45,890 nucleotides of DNA from Gammaproteobacteria bacterium (GTDB lineage: Bacteria > Pseudomonadota > Gammaproteobacteria > Steroidobacterales > Steroidobacteraceae). The stretch spans positions 1 through 45,890 of the forward strand of contig SHZO01000003.1 of NCBI GenBank assembly GCA_009692285.1, read 5' to 3'. The notes below the pieces were generated by a model. It worked only from the letters and a program-made list of their open reading frames with translations, did not search any database and was not told the origin of the DNA. A program made the position numbers and the translations under genes. Below, in pieces: positions 17,703 through 25,981 of the stretch. Position 1 is the stretch's first letter. Each line of letters starts with the position of its first letter.

Positions 17703-18562
17703 TAAAGACCCAACAAGATATTCGTTTTAGCGGTACTGAGAGCTACATTGCAACTACGGATTTAGAAATGGCCGTCAATGCAGCGGTGACTTTAAGCCGC
17801 CCATTGCTGATTAAAGGAGAGCCTGGTACCGGTAAAACACAGCTTGCCTTGGAAGTTGCTGGCGCATTCGGCCGCCCAATCTTTGAGTGGCATGTAAAAT
17901 CAACGGCTAAAGCACAGCAGGGATTATACGAGTACGACGCAGTATCACGTTTACGTGATTCACAATTGGGCGATGCGCGAGTAGCCGACATTAAAAACTA
18001 CATTATTCGCGGTAAACTTTGGGAAGCTTTTGATTGCAATGTCCGACCGGTATTGTTAATTGATGAAATAGATAAGGCTGACATTGAGTTTCCAAACGAT
18101 CTGCTGCGCGAATTGGATCGAATGGAGTTTTATGTTTATGAAACACAAGAGCTAATTCGCGCGCTTCATCGCCCCATCATCATTATCACGAGTAATAATG
18201 AAAAAGAATTGCCAGATGCATTTCTGCGCCGCTGCTTTTTCCATTACATACGGTTTCCTGATGTAGACACTATGGCTAAAATCGTTGCCGTCCATTACCC
18301 GAAGCTGAAGCATGAGCTACTCTCGGAGGCTTTAGGTGCATTTTACAAGATTCGAGAAACCCCGGGATTGAAGAAGAAGCCTTCGACTTCAGAGCTATTG
18401 GATTGGATTAAGTTGTTGTTGGCTGAGGATATTCCACCTGAAGCCTTACGCAGTGATGATCCTAAGAAAATAATTCCACCGCTCTACGGAGCGTTGCTGA
18501 AAAATGAACAAGATGTGCATTTATTTGAACAGCTCGTATTTCTAAACCGACGCACCCGCTGA
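17699..18562 (+). CDS. MoxR-family AAA+ ATPase
   Basis: A 287-residue single-module AAA+ protein. Walker A is GEPGTGKT at residues 40-47, Walker B is VLLIDEIDKA with D122-E123, sensor 1 is in IIITSNNEKELPD, and the arginine finger is in FLRRC near 177-179. MoxR ATPases usually pair with von Willebrand A proteins as chaperones that mature metal enzymes or envelope complexes. The ATG overlaps the acylase stop by four bases, and the VWA partner follows after 34 bases. The client cannot be read from sequence; the genetic link points to the acylase as a candidate. Confidence 0.93.
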   Translation: MIKTQQDIRFSGTESYIATTDLEMAVNAAVTLSRPLLIKGEPGTGKTQLALEVAGAFGRPIFEWHVKSTAKAQQGLYEYDAVSRLRDSQLGDARVADIKNYIIRGKLWEAFDCNVRPVLLIDEIDKADIEFPNDLLRELDRMEFYVYETQELIRALHRPIIIITSNNEKELPDAFLRRCFFHYIRFPDVDTMAKIVAVHYPKLKHELLSEALGAFYKIRETPGLKKKPSTSELLDWIKLLLAEDIPPEALRSDDPKKIIPPLYGALLKNEQDVHLFEQLVFLNRRTR

Positions 18563-18596
18563 GGTTTGTCTACATTAGAAAAGTGCAACTTGATTT

Positions 18597-19784
18597 ATGT
18601 TAATACGCTTCTTCTTTGATTTGCGTACTGCTGGTGTGCCGGTATCCTTACCGGAGTTCCTCTCGCTGCTACACGCCTTAGAATTGAGGCTAGCTTTCTG
18701 CTCTGCTGAAGATTTTTATTATCTAGCAAGACTTTCCTTGGTTAAAGATGAGCGGTTTTTCGATCGCTTTGATAGGGTTTTTAATGAACACTTTCAAGGC
18801 GCGCAGAAAACATTTGAAAATATTTTAGAAAAAGTTCCTCCCGAATGGCTAAAAATTATGGTTGAGCGCTCATTCACAGCAGAGGAAAAGCGCGCGGTAG
18901 AATCTTTGGGAAGTTGGGAGAAGTTGTTAGAGACTCTACGTGAGCGCTTAAAAGACCAGCAGGAAATACATCAAGGAGGTAACAAATGGATTGGTACAGG
19001 TGGCACTTCACCGTTTGGTTCCGGAGGCTATAACCCAGAAGGGATTCGTATTGGTAACGAAGGGATCAGGCAACGCCGAGCCGCTAAGGTCTGGGAGGCT
19101 CGCGAATACCGAAACTTTGATGATCAAATAACGCTTGGCACACGTGGACTTAAACTAGCCTTGCGCCGCCTACGTAAGTTTGCCCGAGAGGGGGTGGCTG
19201 AAGAGTTAGATCTGCGCGGTACTATCGATTCCACAGCACGTAATGCTGGCTGGCTTAATCTAAAGTTAGTACCCGAGAGGCGCAATGCGGTTAAAGTCTT
19301 GTTGCTGTTGGATGTAGGTGGTTCAATGGAAGATCATGTTCGAGTGTGCGAAGAGTTATTTTCTGCAGCGCATAGTGAATTTAAGCATCTAGAATATTTT
19401 TATTTTCATAACTTTGTATATGAAAGTCTCTGGAAAGATAATCGTCGTCGCTTTGCGGAACGTAGTGCTACGCACGAGCTAATGCGCAAATTTAATTCAG
19501 ATTACCGTGTCATTTTTGTGGGCGATGCCACCATGAGCCCACATGAAATTGTACTGCCAGGTGGTAGCGTGGAGCACTGGAATGATGAATCTGGCAGTGT
19601 GTGGATGCAGCGCCTTACCACACACTTTCCGCATCTGGTGTGGCTAAATCCTGAGCCTCGTGACCGTTGGGAGTGGACTCCTTCTGTGCGACTGACTCGA
19701 GAGCTAGTCGGAGAGCGGATGTTCCCGTTAAGCCTTGAGGGTTTGGATAGTGCTATGCGCGCGCTGCGCAAACGTTCTAGTTAA
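18597..19784 (+). CDS. CoxE-like VWA domain protein
   Basis: Partner of the preceding MoxR ATPase. It has 395 residues. The N-terminal helical region opens with FFFDLRTAGVPVSLPEFL, typical of the CoxE group. A Gly-rich linker is near residues 127-155, and a C-terminal VWA domain carries a MIDAS-like loop DVGGSM (D239, G241-G242, S243) followed by FVGDATMSPHEI. The first MIDAS serine is replaced by glycine (DxGGS instead of DxSxS). I see no signal peptide, so it is probably cytoplasmic. Its stop shares the palindrome TTAA with the convergent peroxiredoxin gene. Confidence 0.9.
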   Translation: MLIRFFFDLRTAGVPVSLPEFLSLLHALELRLAFCSAEDFYYLARLSLVKDERFFDRFDRVFNEHFQGAQKTFENILEKVPPEWLKIMVERSFTAEEKRAVESLGSWEKLLETLRERLKDQQEIHQGGNKWIGTGGTSPFGSGGYNPEGIRIGNEGIRQRRAAKVWEAREYRNFDDQITLGTRGLKLALRRLRKFAREGVAEELDLRGTIDSTARNAGWLNLKLVPERRNAVKVLLLLDVGGSMEDHVRVCEELFSAAHSEFKHLEYFYFHNFVYESLWKDNRRRFAERSATHELMRKFNSDYRVIFVGDATMSPHEIVLPGGSVEHWNDESGSVWMQRLTTHFPHLVWLNPEPRDRWEWTPSVRLTRELVGERMFPLSLEGLDSAMRALRKRSS

Positions 19785-20308
19785 CTGATTTGCAGGGCCT
19801 TCAGATCAGCTAAGACTAACTGCGAATGGCCCTTTGCATTTACATTCTGATAGTGTTTAGCAATGCGGCCTTGGGGGTCAATGATAAATGTTTCTCGACG
19901 TGCGAGCTCTATCATGCCCAGAGCCTTGTAGAGTACACCATAGGATTTTGTCATAGTTTTATTGGAGTCAGCCAAAATAGGGAAAGGCAAACTGTGTTCC
20001 TCCGCAAAATCTTTATGTGAGGCTACATCATCGACGCTGACGCCTAATATCACAGCTCCAGAGCGGCGAAAGGAAAAGATATCATCTCTAAATTCGCAGG
20101 CCTGCGTGGTGCAGCCAGAGGTTCGGTCTTTAGGGTAAAAATATAGCACTAGCCATTTGCCGCGTTGTTCATCCAGTGTTACCCAATCTCCGGTCTGACT
20201 TTGTAGCCGGAATTTGGGCGCAGCCGACCCCACACGTAGGGTTTCAGCGTGTGTCAGGGTGGCACTGAATAGAAAAAATGAGGCTATTAGGGTGGCAATA
20301 AAACGCAT
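19781..20308 (-). CDS. Exported PrxQ/BCP-type peroxiredoxin
   Basis: A thiol peroxidase of the bacterioferritin-comigratory-protein class, 175 residues. The peroxidatic C66 and resolving C71 sit in TSGCTTQACEF, the C-x4-C spacing of PrxQ enzymes. YFYPKDRT and GVSVDDVASHKDFAE support the fold. Residues 1-21 form a Sec signal ending in THA-ET, so this copy should act in the periplasm, whereas classical Bcp is cytoplasmic. AAAGG lies eight to nine bases upstream of the ATG. It is probably a single-gene unit and converges on the VWA gene with a 4-base overlap. Confidence 0.92.
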   Translation of the reverse strand: MRFIATLIASFFLFSATLTHAETLRVGSAAPKFRLQSQTGDWVTLDEQRGKWLVLYFYPKDRTSGCTTQACEFRDDIFSFRRSGAVILGVSVDDVASHKDFAEEHSLPFPILADSNKTMTKSYGVLYKALGMIELARRETFIIDPQGRIAKHYQNVNAKGHSQLVLADLKALQIS

Positions 20309-20401
20309 ATTAGTGGCCTTTAAGGTAATTTAACTGAGGTATAACCCATTCTAAAGCAACTCACCATAGCTTGCGTGGCTGCGGCATGGCAGCATGCTGA
20401 T

Positions 20402-21583
20402 ATGAGTTTTCTGCCTGTTTCTTCTACAACATTAAATGCTTCGGGATCAGTGAATGGTCGCGGCAGTCTAGCGCTGATTCTCTCAGGAGGTGGAGCACGA
20501 GCTGCCTATCAGGTGGGTGTACTGAAAGCTCTCGCAGAGCTGTTCCCGGGGCCGCGTTCCCCCTTTGACATAATTGTTGGGACTTCAGCTGGTGGTGTCT
20601 GTGCTGCGGTACTAGCAGCACATGCCCATGATTGGTCTGCTGGGGTGGCACGTTTAGAGAAGGTTTGGGGTAACTTTAAAATTTCACAGGTCTTTAAGGC
20701 TGATAGTGTTTCTATGTTGCGTGCAGGTGCGCAGTGGGCACTTGCTGGACTTTCGGGCGGGAGTATTTTGCCTGCCCCGCGCGCTTTGTTTGATAACTCA
20801 CCGTTGCGTGCTTTGTTAATTGAACATGTCAATTGGCATCAAGTGCGCGCAAATATTGCCCAGGGCCATTTAAGTGCCTTGGCTTTATCTGCTACCAGTT
20901 ATGTGGGCGGCCAGCACGATGTTTTCTTTGAAGCAGCCTTGCCGATACCTGGATGGCATGCGCATGGCCGTTCGGGCCGACAGGTAAATTTGGATCTTGA
21001 ATACTTAATGGCCAGCGCCGCTATGCCGTTGTTATTCCCGCCAGTTAAGCTAGGGCCACACTTCTATGGGGATGGTGCAATGCGTCAATTGGCGCCGCTT
21101 TCTCCAGCCATACATTTAGGTGCCGATCGTTTGTTAGTAATCGGTATCAGAAATCACAAAACTATGGATCCTCGGTTGCTCGAGGGCGCTCAAATAACGC
21201 CTTCAGCCGGCCAGCTTTTTGGTTTTTTACTCGACACTTTGTTTAGTGATCAAGAGCACGCAGACCTGCAAGAACTCGATCGAGTAAACTCAATGCTCGC
21301 TGCCACTAGTCCGCAGGGTGCGCGTACTTTACCCTTTAGATCTATCGCAGCCTTGCAAATTTCACCAAGTAAAAATCCGCAGCAAGTTGCAGCGGGTCAT
21401 TTAGAGTCTTTGCCGCGTGGGCTAAGAATCTTATTAGCTGTCCTTGGTGCACGTGGCGCGGGAGGCGCTTTACTGGCAAGCTATCTATTATTCGAGCAGA
21501 CTTATACGCGTGAGCTGATCACCTTGGGGTATCAAGATACAATGGTGCGTAGGCAAGAGTTTGTAGATTTTTGTAAACACTAG
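20402..21583 (+). CDS. Patatin-like phospholipase
   Basis: A patatin-fold acyl hydrolase, 393 residues from the ATG at 20402. The oxyanion segment [18 protein letters not shown] is at about 27-44. The nucleophile S62 lies in VGTSAGGV, and D224 in [12 protein letters not shown] completes the Ser-Asp dyad. The active-site residues are intact, so it is probably a working lipase or phospholipase. I see no signal peptide; the C terminus (about 330-355) has a hydrophobic patch that may touch the membrane. A GTG nine codons upstream (20375) is an alternative start; neither has a clear ribosome site. A small lysine-rich gene follows 13 bases later. Confidence 0.88.
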   Translation: MSFLPVSSTTLNASGSVNGRGSLALILSGGGARAAYQVGVLKALAELFPGPRSPFDIIVGTSAGGVCAAVLAAHAHDWSAGVARLEKVWGNFKISQVFKADSVSMLRAGAQWALAGLSGGSILPAPRALFDNSPLRALLIEHVNWHQVRANIAQGHLSALALSATSYVGGQHDVFFEAALPIPGWHAHGRSGRQVNLDLEYLMASAAMPLLFPPVKLGPHFYGDGAMRQLAPLSPAIHLGADRLLVIGIRNHKTMDPRLLEGAQITPSAGQLFGFLLDTLFSDQEHADLQELDRVNSMLAATSPQGARTLPFRSIAALQISPSKNPQQVAAGHLESLPRGLRILLAVLGARGAGGALLASYLLFEQTYTRELITLGYQDTMVRRQEFVDFCKH

Positions 21584-21596
21584 CAAGGAGAAAAGC

Positions 21597-21704
21597 ATGG
21601 CTAAAGAAATGACTCAGAAAAAGAACGAGAAAAAGAAACCTGCCAAGTCGCTGATGGAAAAGCGCGCAGAAAAACAAGCTAAAAAAGCAGAAAAAAAGCG
21701 TTAA
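21597..21704 (+). CDS. 35-residue lysine-rich small protein
   Basis: A short reading frame with one of the best ribosome sites of the window: AAGGAG at 21585-21590, six bases before the ATG. The product has 35 residues: 14 lysines, two arginines and five glutamates, with repeated AEK/AKKAEKK-like blocks in its second half. It has no hydrophobic segment and no Cys. It should be soluble and strongly basic; the second half could form a charged helix and bind nucleic acid or ribosomes. It starts 13 bases after the patatin stop, so it is probably co-transcribed. I recognise no function. The strong ribosome site supports a real gene. Confidence 0.72.
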   Translation: MAKEMTQKKNEKKKPAKSLMEKRAEKQAKKAEKKR

Positions 21705-21719
21705 ACTAAAACTTTAAAT

Positions 21720-23261
21720 TTAGGTGCTTTCCGGCGGGTGTTTGCGGATCGGTAGCCCCGCCGAAATTTTCTGACTCCATAGTGCCGGCCCGATTTGGTG
21801 GACTGATGCGCCCTTAATATCTACTGCGACCGTAACCGGCATATCTTTAACTTCAAATTCATAGATTGCTTCCATCCCTAGATCGGCAAAAGCTACTACA
21901 TGCGATGATTTAATCGCTTTAGATACTAAATATGCTGCGCCACCTACAGCCATTAAGTAAGCAGCTTTGTGTTTGCGAATAGCTTCGATGCCACTCGGCC
22001 CACGTTCTGCTTTGCCAATCATGGCTAGCAGACCAGTCTTACTTAGCATCATTTCTGTAAACTCATCCATACGTGTGGCGGTGGTTGGACCTGCGGGACC
22101 AACGACTTCATCACGTACGGGATCGACAGGACCCACGTAGTAAATCACGCGATTAGTAAAATCTACGCCAGGCGGTAAGCCTTTTCCGCAGGCAAATAAA
22201 TCAGCGATACGCTTATGGGCTGCATCGCGTCCCGTAAGCATTTTACCATTCAGTAGTAAGCGGTCACCAGGCTGCCACAAAGCAATTTCATCTGAGGTAA
22301 GCGTATCAAGGTTCACCCGCTTGGATTCCGCTGAAGGCTTCCAGTCAATGCGTGGCCAACGATCCAGATCAGGGGGCTCAAGATGGACTGGTCCCGTGCC
22401 ATCCAATATAAAATGTAAATGCCGTGTTGCCGCACAGTTAGGAATTATTGCAATCGGTTTTGAAGCCGCATGTGTGGGGTACTGTAAGATTTTGACATCT
22501 AGTACGGTAGTTAAACCACCAAGACCTTGCGCCCCTATACCTAAGGCGTTTACTTTGTCGTGTAATTCTACACGGAGTTTTTCAATCTGTGTTTCAGGGC
22601 CACGAGCTTTAAGTTCGCCCATGTCGATTGGATCCATTAATGATTCTTTGGCCATAAGCATGGCTTTTTCTGCAGAGCCGCCGATACCAATGCCAAGCAT
22701 ACCTGGAGGGCACCAGCCGGCACCCATGGTGGGGACAGTTTTTAGGACCCAATCAACGATGGAGTCTGCAGGATTCAGCATCGCAAATTTGGCTTTATTC
22801 TCAGAGCCGCCCCCTTTGGCAGAAACTCTAATATCCAGCTTATCGCCAGGTACGATTTGGGTATGGATTACAGCGGGGGTATTATCGAGCGTGTTCTTAC
22901 GAGTGAATGCAGGGTCTGCGACAATAGATGGTCGTAAGGTGTTTTCTGGGTTTAGATAAGCACGGCGTACCCCTTCATTAATCATCTCCTCAAGACTCAG
23001 TTTAGAATTCCAGCGCAGATTCATACCCACTTTAACAAAGAATACTACGATACCAGTGTCTTGGCAGATAGGACGATGACCTTCAGCGCACAAACGAGAA
23101 TTGGTTAAAATTTGCGCAATCGCATCTTTGGCTGCAGGAGACTCTTCGAGTTCATATGCGCGTCCTAAAGCTTCTATATAATCAGGCGGATGGTAGTACG
23201 AAATATATTGCAGCGCATCTGCAACGCTATCGATCAAATCCTTCTCTTGAATAACGCCCAT
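21720..23261 (-). CDS. fumA: Class I (iron-sulfur) fumarate hydratase
   Basis: Interconverts fumarate and malate using an oxygen-sensitive [4Fe-4S] cluster. It has 513 residues from the ATG at 23261 (a TTG at 23288 is also in frame). Both halves are present. The N-terminal part has RPICQDTGIVVFF, GGGSENKAKFAML and GAGWCPPGMLGIGIGG. The C-terminal part begins near LNGKMLTGRDAAHKR and has VGPAGPTTATRMDEF. Cysteines in ICQDTG, IPNCAATRH and the C-terminal domain are candidate cluster ligands. It lies alone on the minus strand, convergent with the patatin/lysine-rich pair and separated by 170 bases from the cupin gene upstream. Confidence 0.95.
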   Translation of the reverse strand: MGVIQEKDLIDSVADALQYISYYHPPDYIEALGRAYELEESPAAKDAIAQILTNSRLCAEGHRPICQDTGIVVFFVKVGMNLRWNSKLSLEEMINEGVRRAYLNPENTLRPSIVADPAFTRKNTLDNTPAVIHTQIVPGDKLDIRVSAKGGGSENKAKFAMLNPADSIVDWVLKTVPTMGAGWCPPGMLGIGIGGSAEKAMLMAKESLMDPIDMGELKARGPETQIEKLRVELHDKVNALGIGAQGLGGLTTVLDVKILQYPTHAASKPIAIIPNCAATRHLHFILDGTGPVHLEPPDLDRWPRIDWKPSAESKRVNLDTLTSDEIALWQPGDRLLLNGKMLTGRDAAHKRIADLFACGKGLPPGVDFTNRVIYYVGPVDPVRDEVVGPAGPTTATRMDEFTEMMLSKTGLLAMIGKAERGPSGIEAIRKHKAAYLMAVGGAAYLVSKAIKSSHVVAFADLGMEAIYEFEVKDMPVTVAVDIKGASVHQIGPALWSQKISAGLPIRKHPPEST

Positions 23262-23431
23262 GTTCTGTTCTGATGAATATAGATACAATGTACTTTACAT
23301 TAAAAATACTTTTTAATACTAATTGTCAGCAAATCGATAGAATGAACTCCCGACGAGTGACCGAATTGTCGGGTCCCTATTACGCAAATAATCTACGAGT
23401 TAAGGGCTGGCTGAGACCTCCAGCTTGCTTA
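23262..23431. promoter_or_regulatory. Cupin-fumarase spacer with inverted repeat
   Basis: A 170-base spacer downstream of the cupin and upstream of fumarase, both on the minus strand. It contains the perfect inverted repeat CCCGAC (23349-23354) / GTCGGG (23368-23373) with a 13-base loop. Next to it is an AT-rich tract, 23275-23330, that probably holds the fumarase promoter. No T-run follows the repeat on the minus strand, so it is not a clear terminator; an operator is possible. No confident promoter hexamers were assigned. Confidence 0.35.
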
Positions 23432-23944
23432 TTAAGTCTGAGGGTGTGTGGGATCTATCCAAAGAACCAATTCGGGTTTTTCTACCGGCTCTATCTCTAA
23501 GTTTACCGCCACTGCTTGGCCGTCGCTTCGGCACAGCACGCATTCTAAAATGTTGGTAATGCTAGCATTTATTTCTTGATGCGGAACATACGGCGGTACA
23601 TAAATGAAGTCTCCGGGGCCCGCTTCTGCGGTGAATTCCAATTTTTCACCCCAACGCATGCGGGCCTGTCCTTTTACTACATAAATTACGCTTTCTAAGG
23701 CGCCGTGGTGATGGACTCCTGTTTTGGCGTTGGCCTGAATCGTGACGGTACCGACCCAAAGTTTTTTAGCACCCACTCGTGCAAAGTCAATAGCTACTTT
23801 TCGATCCATGCCAAGCGTAGAGGGTACATTGCCGTCGAGTTGACTCCCTGAAACTACACGTACACCATCGTGTTTCCAAGCTGCTGAGTGAGATTGATTT
23901 GTGTTGAGAGGCTGTGATTGGTTTTCAGATTTGAAGTGATTCAT
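23432..23944 (-). CDS. Small cupin-domain protein
   Basis: A 170-residue single-domain cupin. Motif 1 is in TGVHHHGALESVIYVVKG (three consecutive His plus Glu) and motif 2 in GDFIYVPPYVPHQEIN (His and Asn), so a metal-binding site is intact. The first 30 or so residues are polar and Gln/Asn/Ser-rich. The architecture fits a small dioxygenase, isomerase or storage-type cupin; the substrate cannot be told. It lies 86 bases after the apaH stop on the same strand, so it may be read from the lptD-apaH transcript or from its own promoter. Confidence 0.85.
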   Translation of the reverse strand: MNHFKSENQSQPLNTNQSHSAAWKHDGVRVVSGSQLDGNVPSTLGMDRKVAIDFARVGAKKLWVGTVTIQANAKTGVHHHGALESVIYVVKGQARMRWGEKLEFTAEAGPGDFIYVPPYVPHQEINASITNILECVLCRSDGQAVAVNLEIEPVEKPELVLWIDPTHPQT

Positions 23945-24030
23945 ATCGTAATTTCTTCAATTAGTATGTGTTCAATAGTGAAGCTCAATTTACAATCTTT
24001 ACGCACTATATTTGAGATAAGTGGTCTTTG

Positions 24031-24831
24031 CTATACCTGCCAGCATTGGGAATCATCTAAGCAGTATGCGGTAAGGGCGCCGCCCCATACACAGCCGGTA
24101 TCTAAGCCTAATAGATTGGTTCGTTCAAGCAGCCCAAGGCTCGACCAATGACCAAATACAAGACGCAAATCGCTGCTTTTACGATGGGGTATTTCAAACC
24201 ACGGGTATAAGCCTGGCGCCTGTGTTCCGGGCATACCTTTTTCTTTAAAATCAATGAGACCGTCAGTGCGGCAGTAGCGCAACCGAGTCATTGCGTTGAT
24301 GACGAGGCGAAAGCGCTCTAGTCCCTGCAGCGCATCGTGCCACTGATCAGGCTTGTTGCCATGGAGGCCAGTCAATAATTCTCGGGGCCGTTCACGTAAT
24401 TCCGTGGCAACTTCGGCGGCTAGCTGTAGAATTTCCTCCTTTGACCATTGTGGCACTACCCCTGCATGGACCATCAGCTCGCCGTGCTTCAAGTCATAGT
24501 GTACTAAGGGTTGCTGGCGTAGCCAATCGAGCAGGCTGTCACGATCCGGCGCGCTAAAAATATCCTGTAAGGTATCCCCATGCCGTTTTTTGAGAGAGTT
24601 TTCACTATAGGCTAGGGCGAGTAAGTGCAGGTCATGATTACCCAACACAATCTTTGCATTTGCTCCTAGGGCACGAATAAAGCGTAGCACACCAAGAGAT
24701 TCTGGACCGCGGTTAACTAGATCGCCGACAAACCATAGCTCGTCACAGTCGCTTGAAAACGCACATTTTTTTAGTAGTGTCTTTAATTCTTTTAGGCAAC
24801 CTTGCAGATCGCCTATTGCGATACGGCTCAT
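24031..24831 (-). CDS. apaH: Diadenosine tetraphosphatase (symmetrical)
   Basis: Splits Ap4A to two ADP and removes Np4A caps from RNA in enterobacteria. The phosphoesterase motifs are in order: IGDLQGC (E. coli-type GDxHG with Gln), VGDLVNRGPESL, LGNHDLHLL, VHAGVVPQW, and GHWSSLG near the C terminus. It has 266 residues from the ATG at 24831, one base after the apaG stop; an in-frame extension of 23 codons lies inside apaG and is unlikely. The apaG-apaH pairing is conserved in gammaproteobacteria. Confidence 0.95.
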   Translation of the reverse strand: MSRIAIGDLQGCLKELKTLLKKCAFSSDCDELWFVGDLVNRGPESLGVLRFIRALGANAKIVLGNHDLHLLALAYSENSLKKRHGDTLQDIFSAPDRDSLLDWLRQQPLVHYDLKHGELMVHAGVVPQWSKEEILQLAAEVATELRERPRELLTGLHGNKPDQWHDALQGLERFRLVINAMTRLRYCRTDGLIDFKEKGMPGTQAPGLYPWFEIPHRKSSDLRLVFGHWSSLGLLERTNLLGLDTGCVWGGALTAYCLDDSQCWQV

Positions 24832-24832
24832 G

Positions 24833-25210
24833 TCAGTGGAGCACACCGGGCACTGCAAGACGGAATGCTGCAATCGGCGCATCAAAGTTAACGCCGTCAT
24901 CAGCGCGCATTTGGTACTCCCCCTGCATAGAACCTACAGGAGTTTCAATGACAGCGCCACTGGAATAGCGAAAGGCGTGTCCAGGTTCTAAATAAGGTTG
25001 CTCACCCACTACCCCCGGGCCGCGGACTTCTTGTGTTTTACCGTTGCTATCTGTGATGAGCCAGTGGCGATTGAGTAAGCGCGCCGCAATGCTACCTTCA
25101 TTACGAATCGTGATCGTGTAAACGAATACATAACGATTTTCTTGAGGCGCAGATTGTGCCGCTAAAAAAGAGGTTTCGATCGCGACGCTGATGTTATGTT
25201 TATTGGTCAT
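24833..25210 (-). CDS. apaG: ApaG protein (Co2+/Mg2+ efflux-associated)
   Basis: A 125-residue single-domain protein with an immunoglobulin/fibronectin-III-like beta sandwich. Typical segments are RYVFVYTITIRNEG, LLNRHWLITDSNGK, VRGPGVVGEQPYLEPG and FRYSSGAVIETPVGSMQGEY. Linked by genetics in other species to cation efflux; its biochemical role is not settled. Its ATG overlaps the rsmA stop (ATGA), and apaH follows after one base, so the three genes should be translated together. Confidence 0.95.
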   Translation of the reverse strand: MTNKHNISVAIETSFLAAQSAPQENRYVFVYTITIRNEGSIAARLLNRHWLITDSNGKTQEVRGPGVVGEQPYLEPGHAFRYSSGAVIETPVGSMQGEYQMRADDGVNFDAPIAAFRLAVPGVLH

Positions 25211-25974
25211 GGTAGAGTCTGCGCAAGTATGCCAAAGTCTTGGGGTGATAGGGTTTCCGGGCGCACACCAGGGTCAATACCGCAAGCTTCAATGGCGGCG
25301 GCATCAAGGTAGGAGCGTAGTCCATTACGTAAGGTTTTACGTCGCTGTGAAAAAGCAGCTGCTACGACTTTAGCAAAGCGCGCATCGACAGCAAAAGCTG
25401 GTGTTGCGCGGACGGTTAAACGGGCCACGGCTGACCACACCTTAGGTGGCGGACTGAAAGCATCAGGGCTCACATCAAAGAGATGTTCAGCTTGTACCCA
25501 CGGAGCGAGCATCACCGTCAATCGCCCATATTCATGACTGCCTGGAGAGGCGCAAATTCTCCCGATAACTTCACGTTGCAGCATGATGTGTAAATCCGCG
25601 ATTGCAGAAGGGGTGCTCAAGAGATGGAATAGCAGAGGCGTAGATACGTTGTAGGGTAAATTTCCGAGCACTCGGAGGCGCTTACCATGGAGTGTACTCA
25701 AGCTTAAAAAATTAAATTTCAGCGCATCGGCGACATGCATTGTTAAGCCTTGGGCACCATATATGCGCTGCAGTCCTGCCGCTAGATCACGGTCAATTTC
25801 TATGGCATCAAGTTGCCCACAGGCTGCAAGCAGTGGCGCTGTAAGCGCACCACGACCTGGTCCAATCTCTACTAAAGGTTCGCCAGTTTTTGGATTAATG
25901 GCGTCCAGAATATTCTGAATTGCACGCGCATCATGAAGAAAATGTTGGCCAAAACGTTTGCGGGCAAAGACCAT
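25207..25974 (-). CDS. rsmA: 16S rRNA dimethyladenosine transferase
   Basis: KsgA. Uses SAM to dimethylate two adjacent adenines near the 3' end of 16S rRNA, a late step in small-subunit assembly. It has 255 residues. RKRFGQHFLHD opens the protein; the SAM motif is VEIGPGRGALTAPLL, the acidic IEIDRDLA follows, and the catalytic motif IV is NLPYNVSTPLL. The C-terminal helical domain includes AFSQRRKTLRNGL. The start lies seven bases after the pdxA stop. Gene order surA-pdxA-rsmA-apaG-apaH equals that of E. coli. Confidence 0.97.
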   Translation of the reverse strand: MVFARKRFGQHFLHDARAIQNILDAINPKTGEPLVEIGPGRGALTAPLLAACGQLDAIEIDRDLAAGLQRIYGAQGLTMHVADALKFNFLSLSTLHGKRLRVLGNLPYNVSTPLLFHLLSTPSAIADLHIMLQREVIGRICASPGSHEYGRLTVMLAPWVQAEHLFDVSPDAFSPPPKVWSAVARLTVRATPAFAVDARFAKVVAAAFSQRRKTLRNGLRSYLDAAAIEACGIDPGVRPETLSPQDFGILAQTLP

Positions 25975-25981
25975 GATGCAC

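Noticed and set aside
22321-22959. A 212-codon open frame on the plus strand
   Set aside because: It lies wholly antisense to the class I fumarase, whose motifs are intact; the product shows no recognisable motif and no ribosome site.
23349-23373. Inverted repeat CCCGAC/GTCGGG as an intrinsic terminator
   Set aside because: No T-run follows the stem on the minus strand, so it is kept only as an unassigned repeat.
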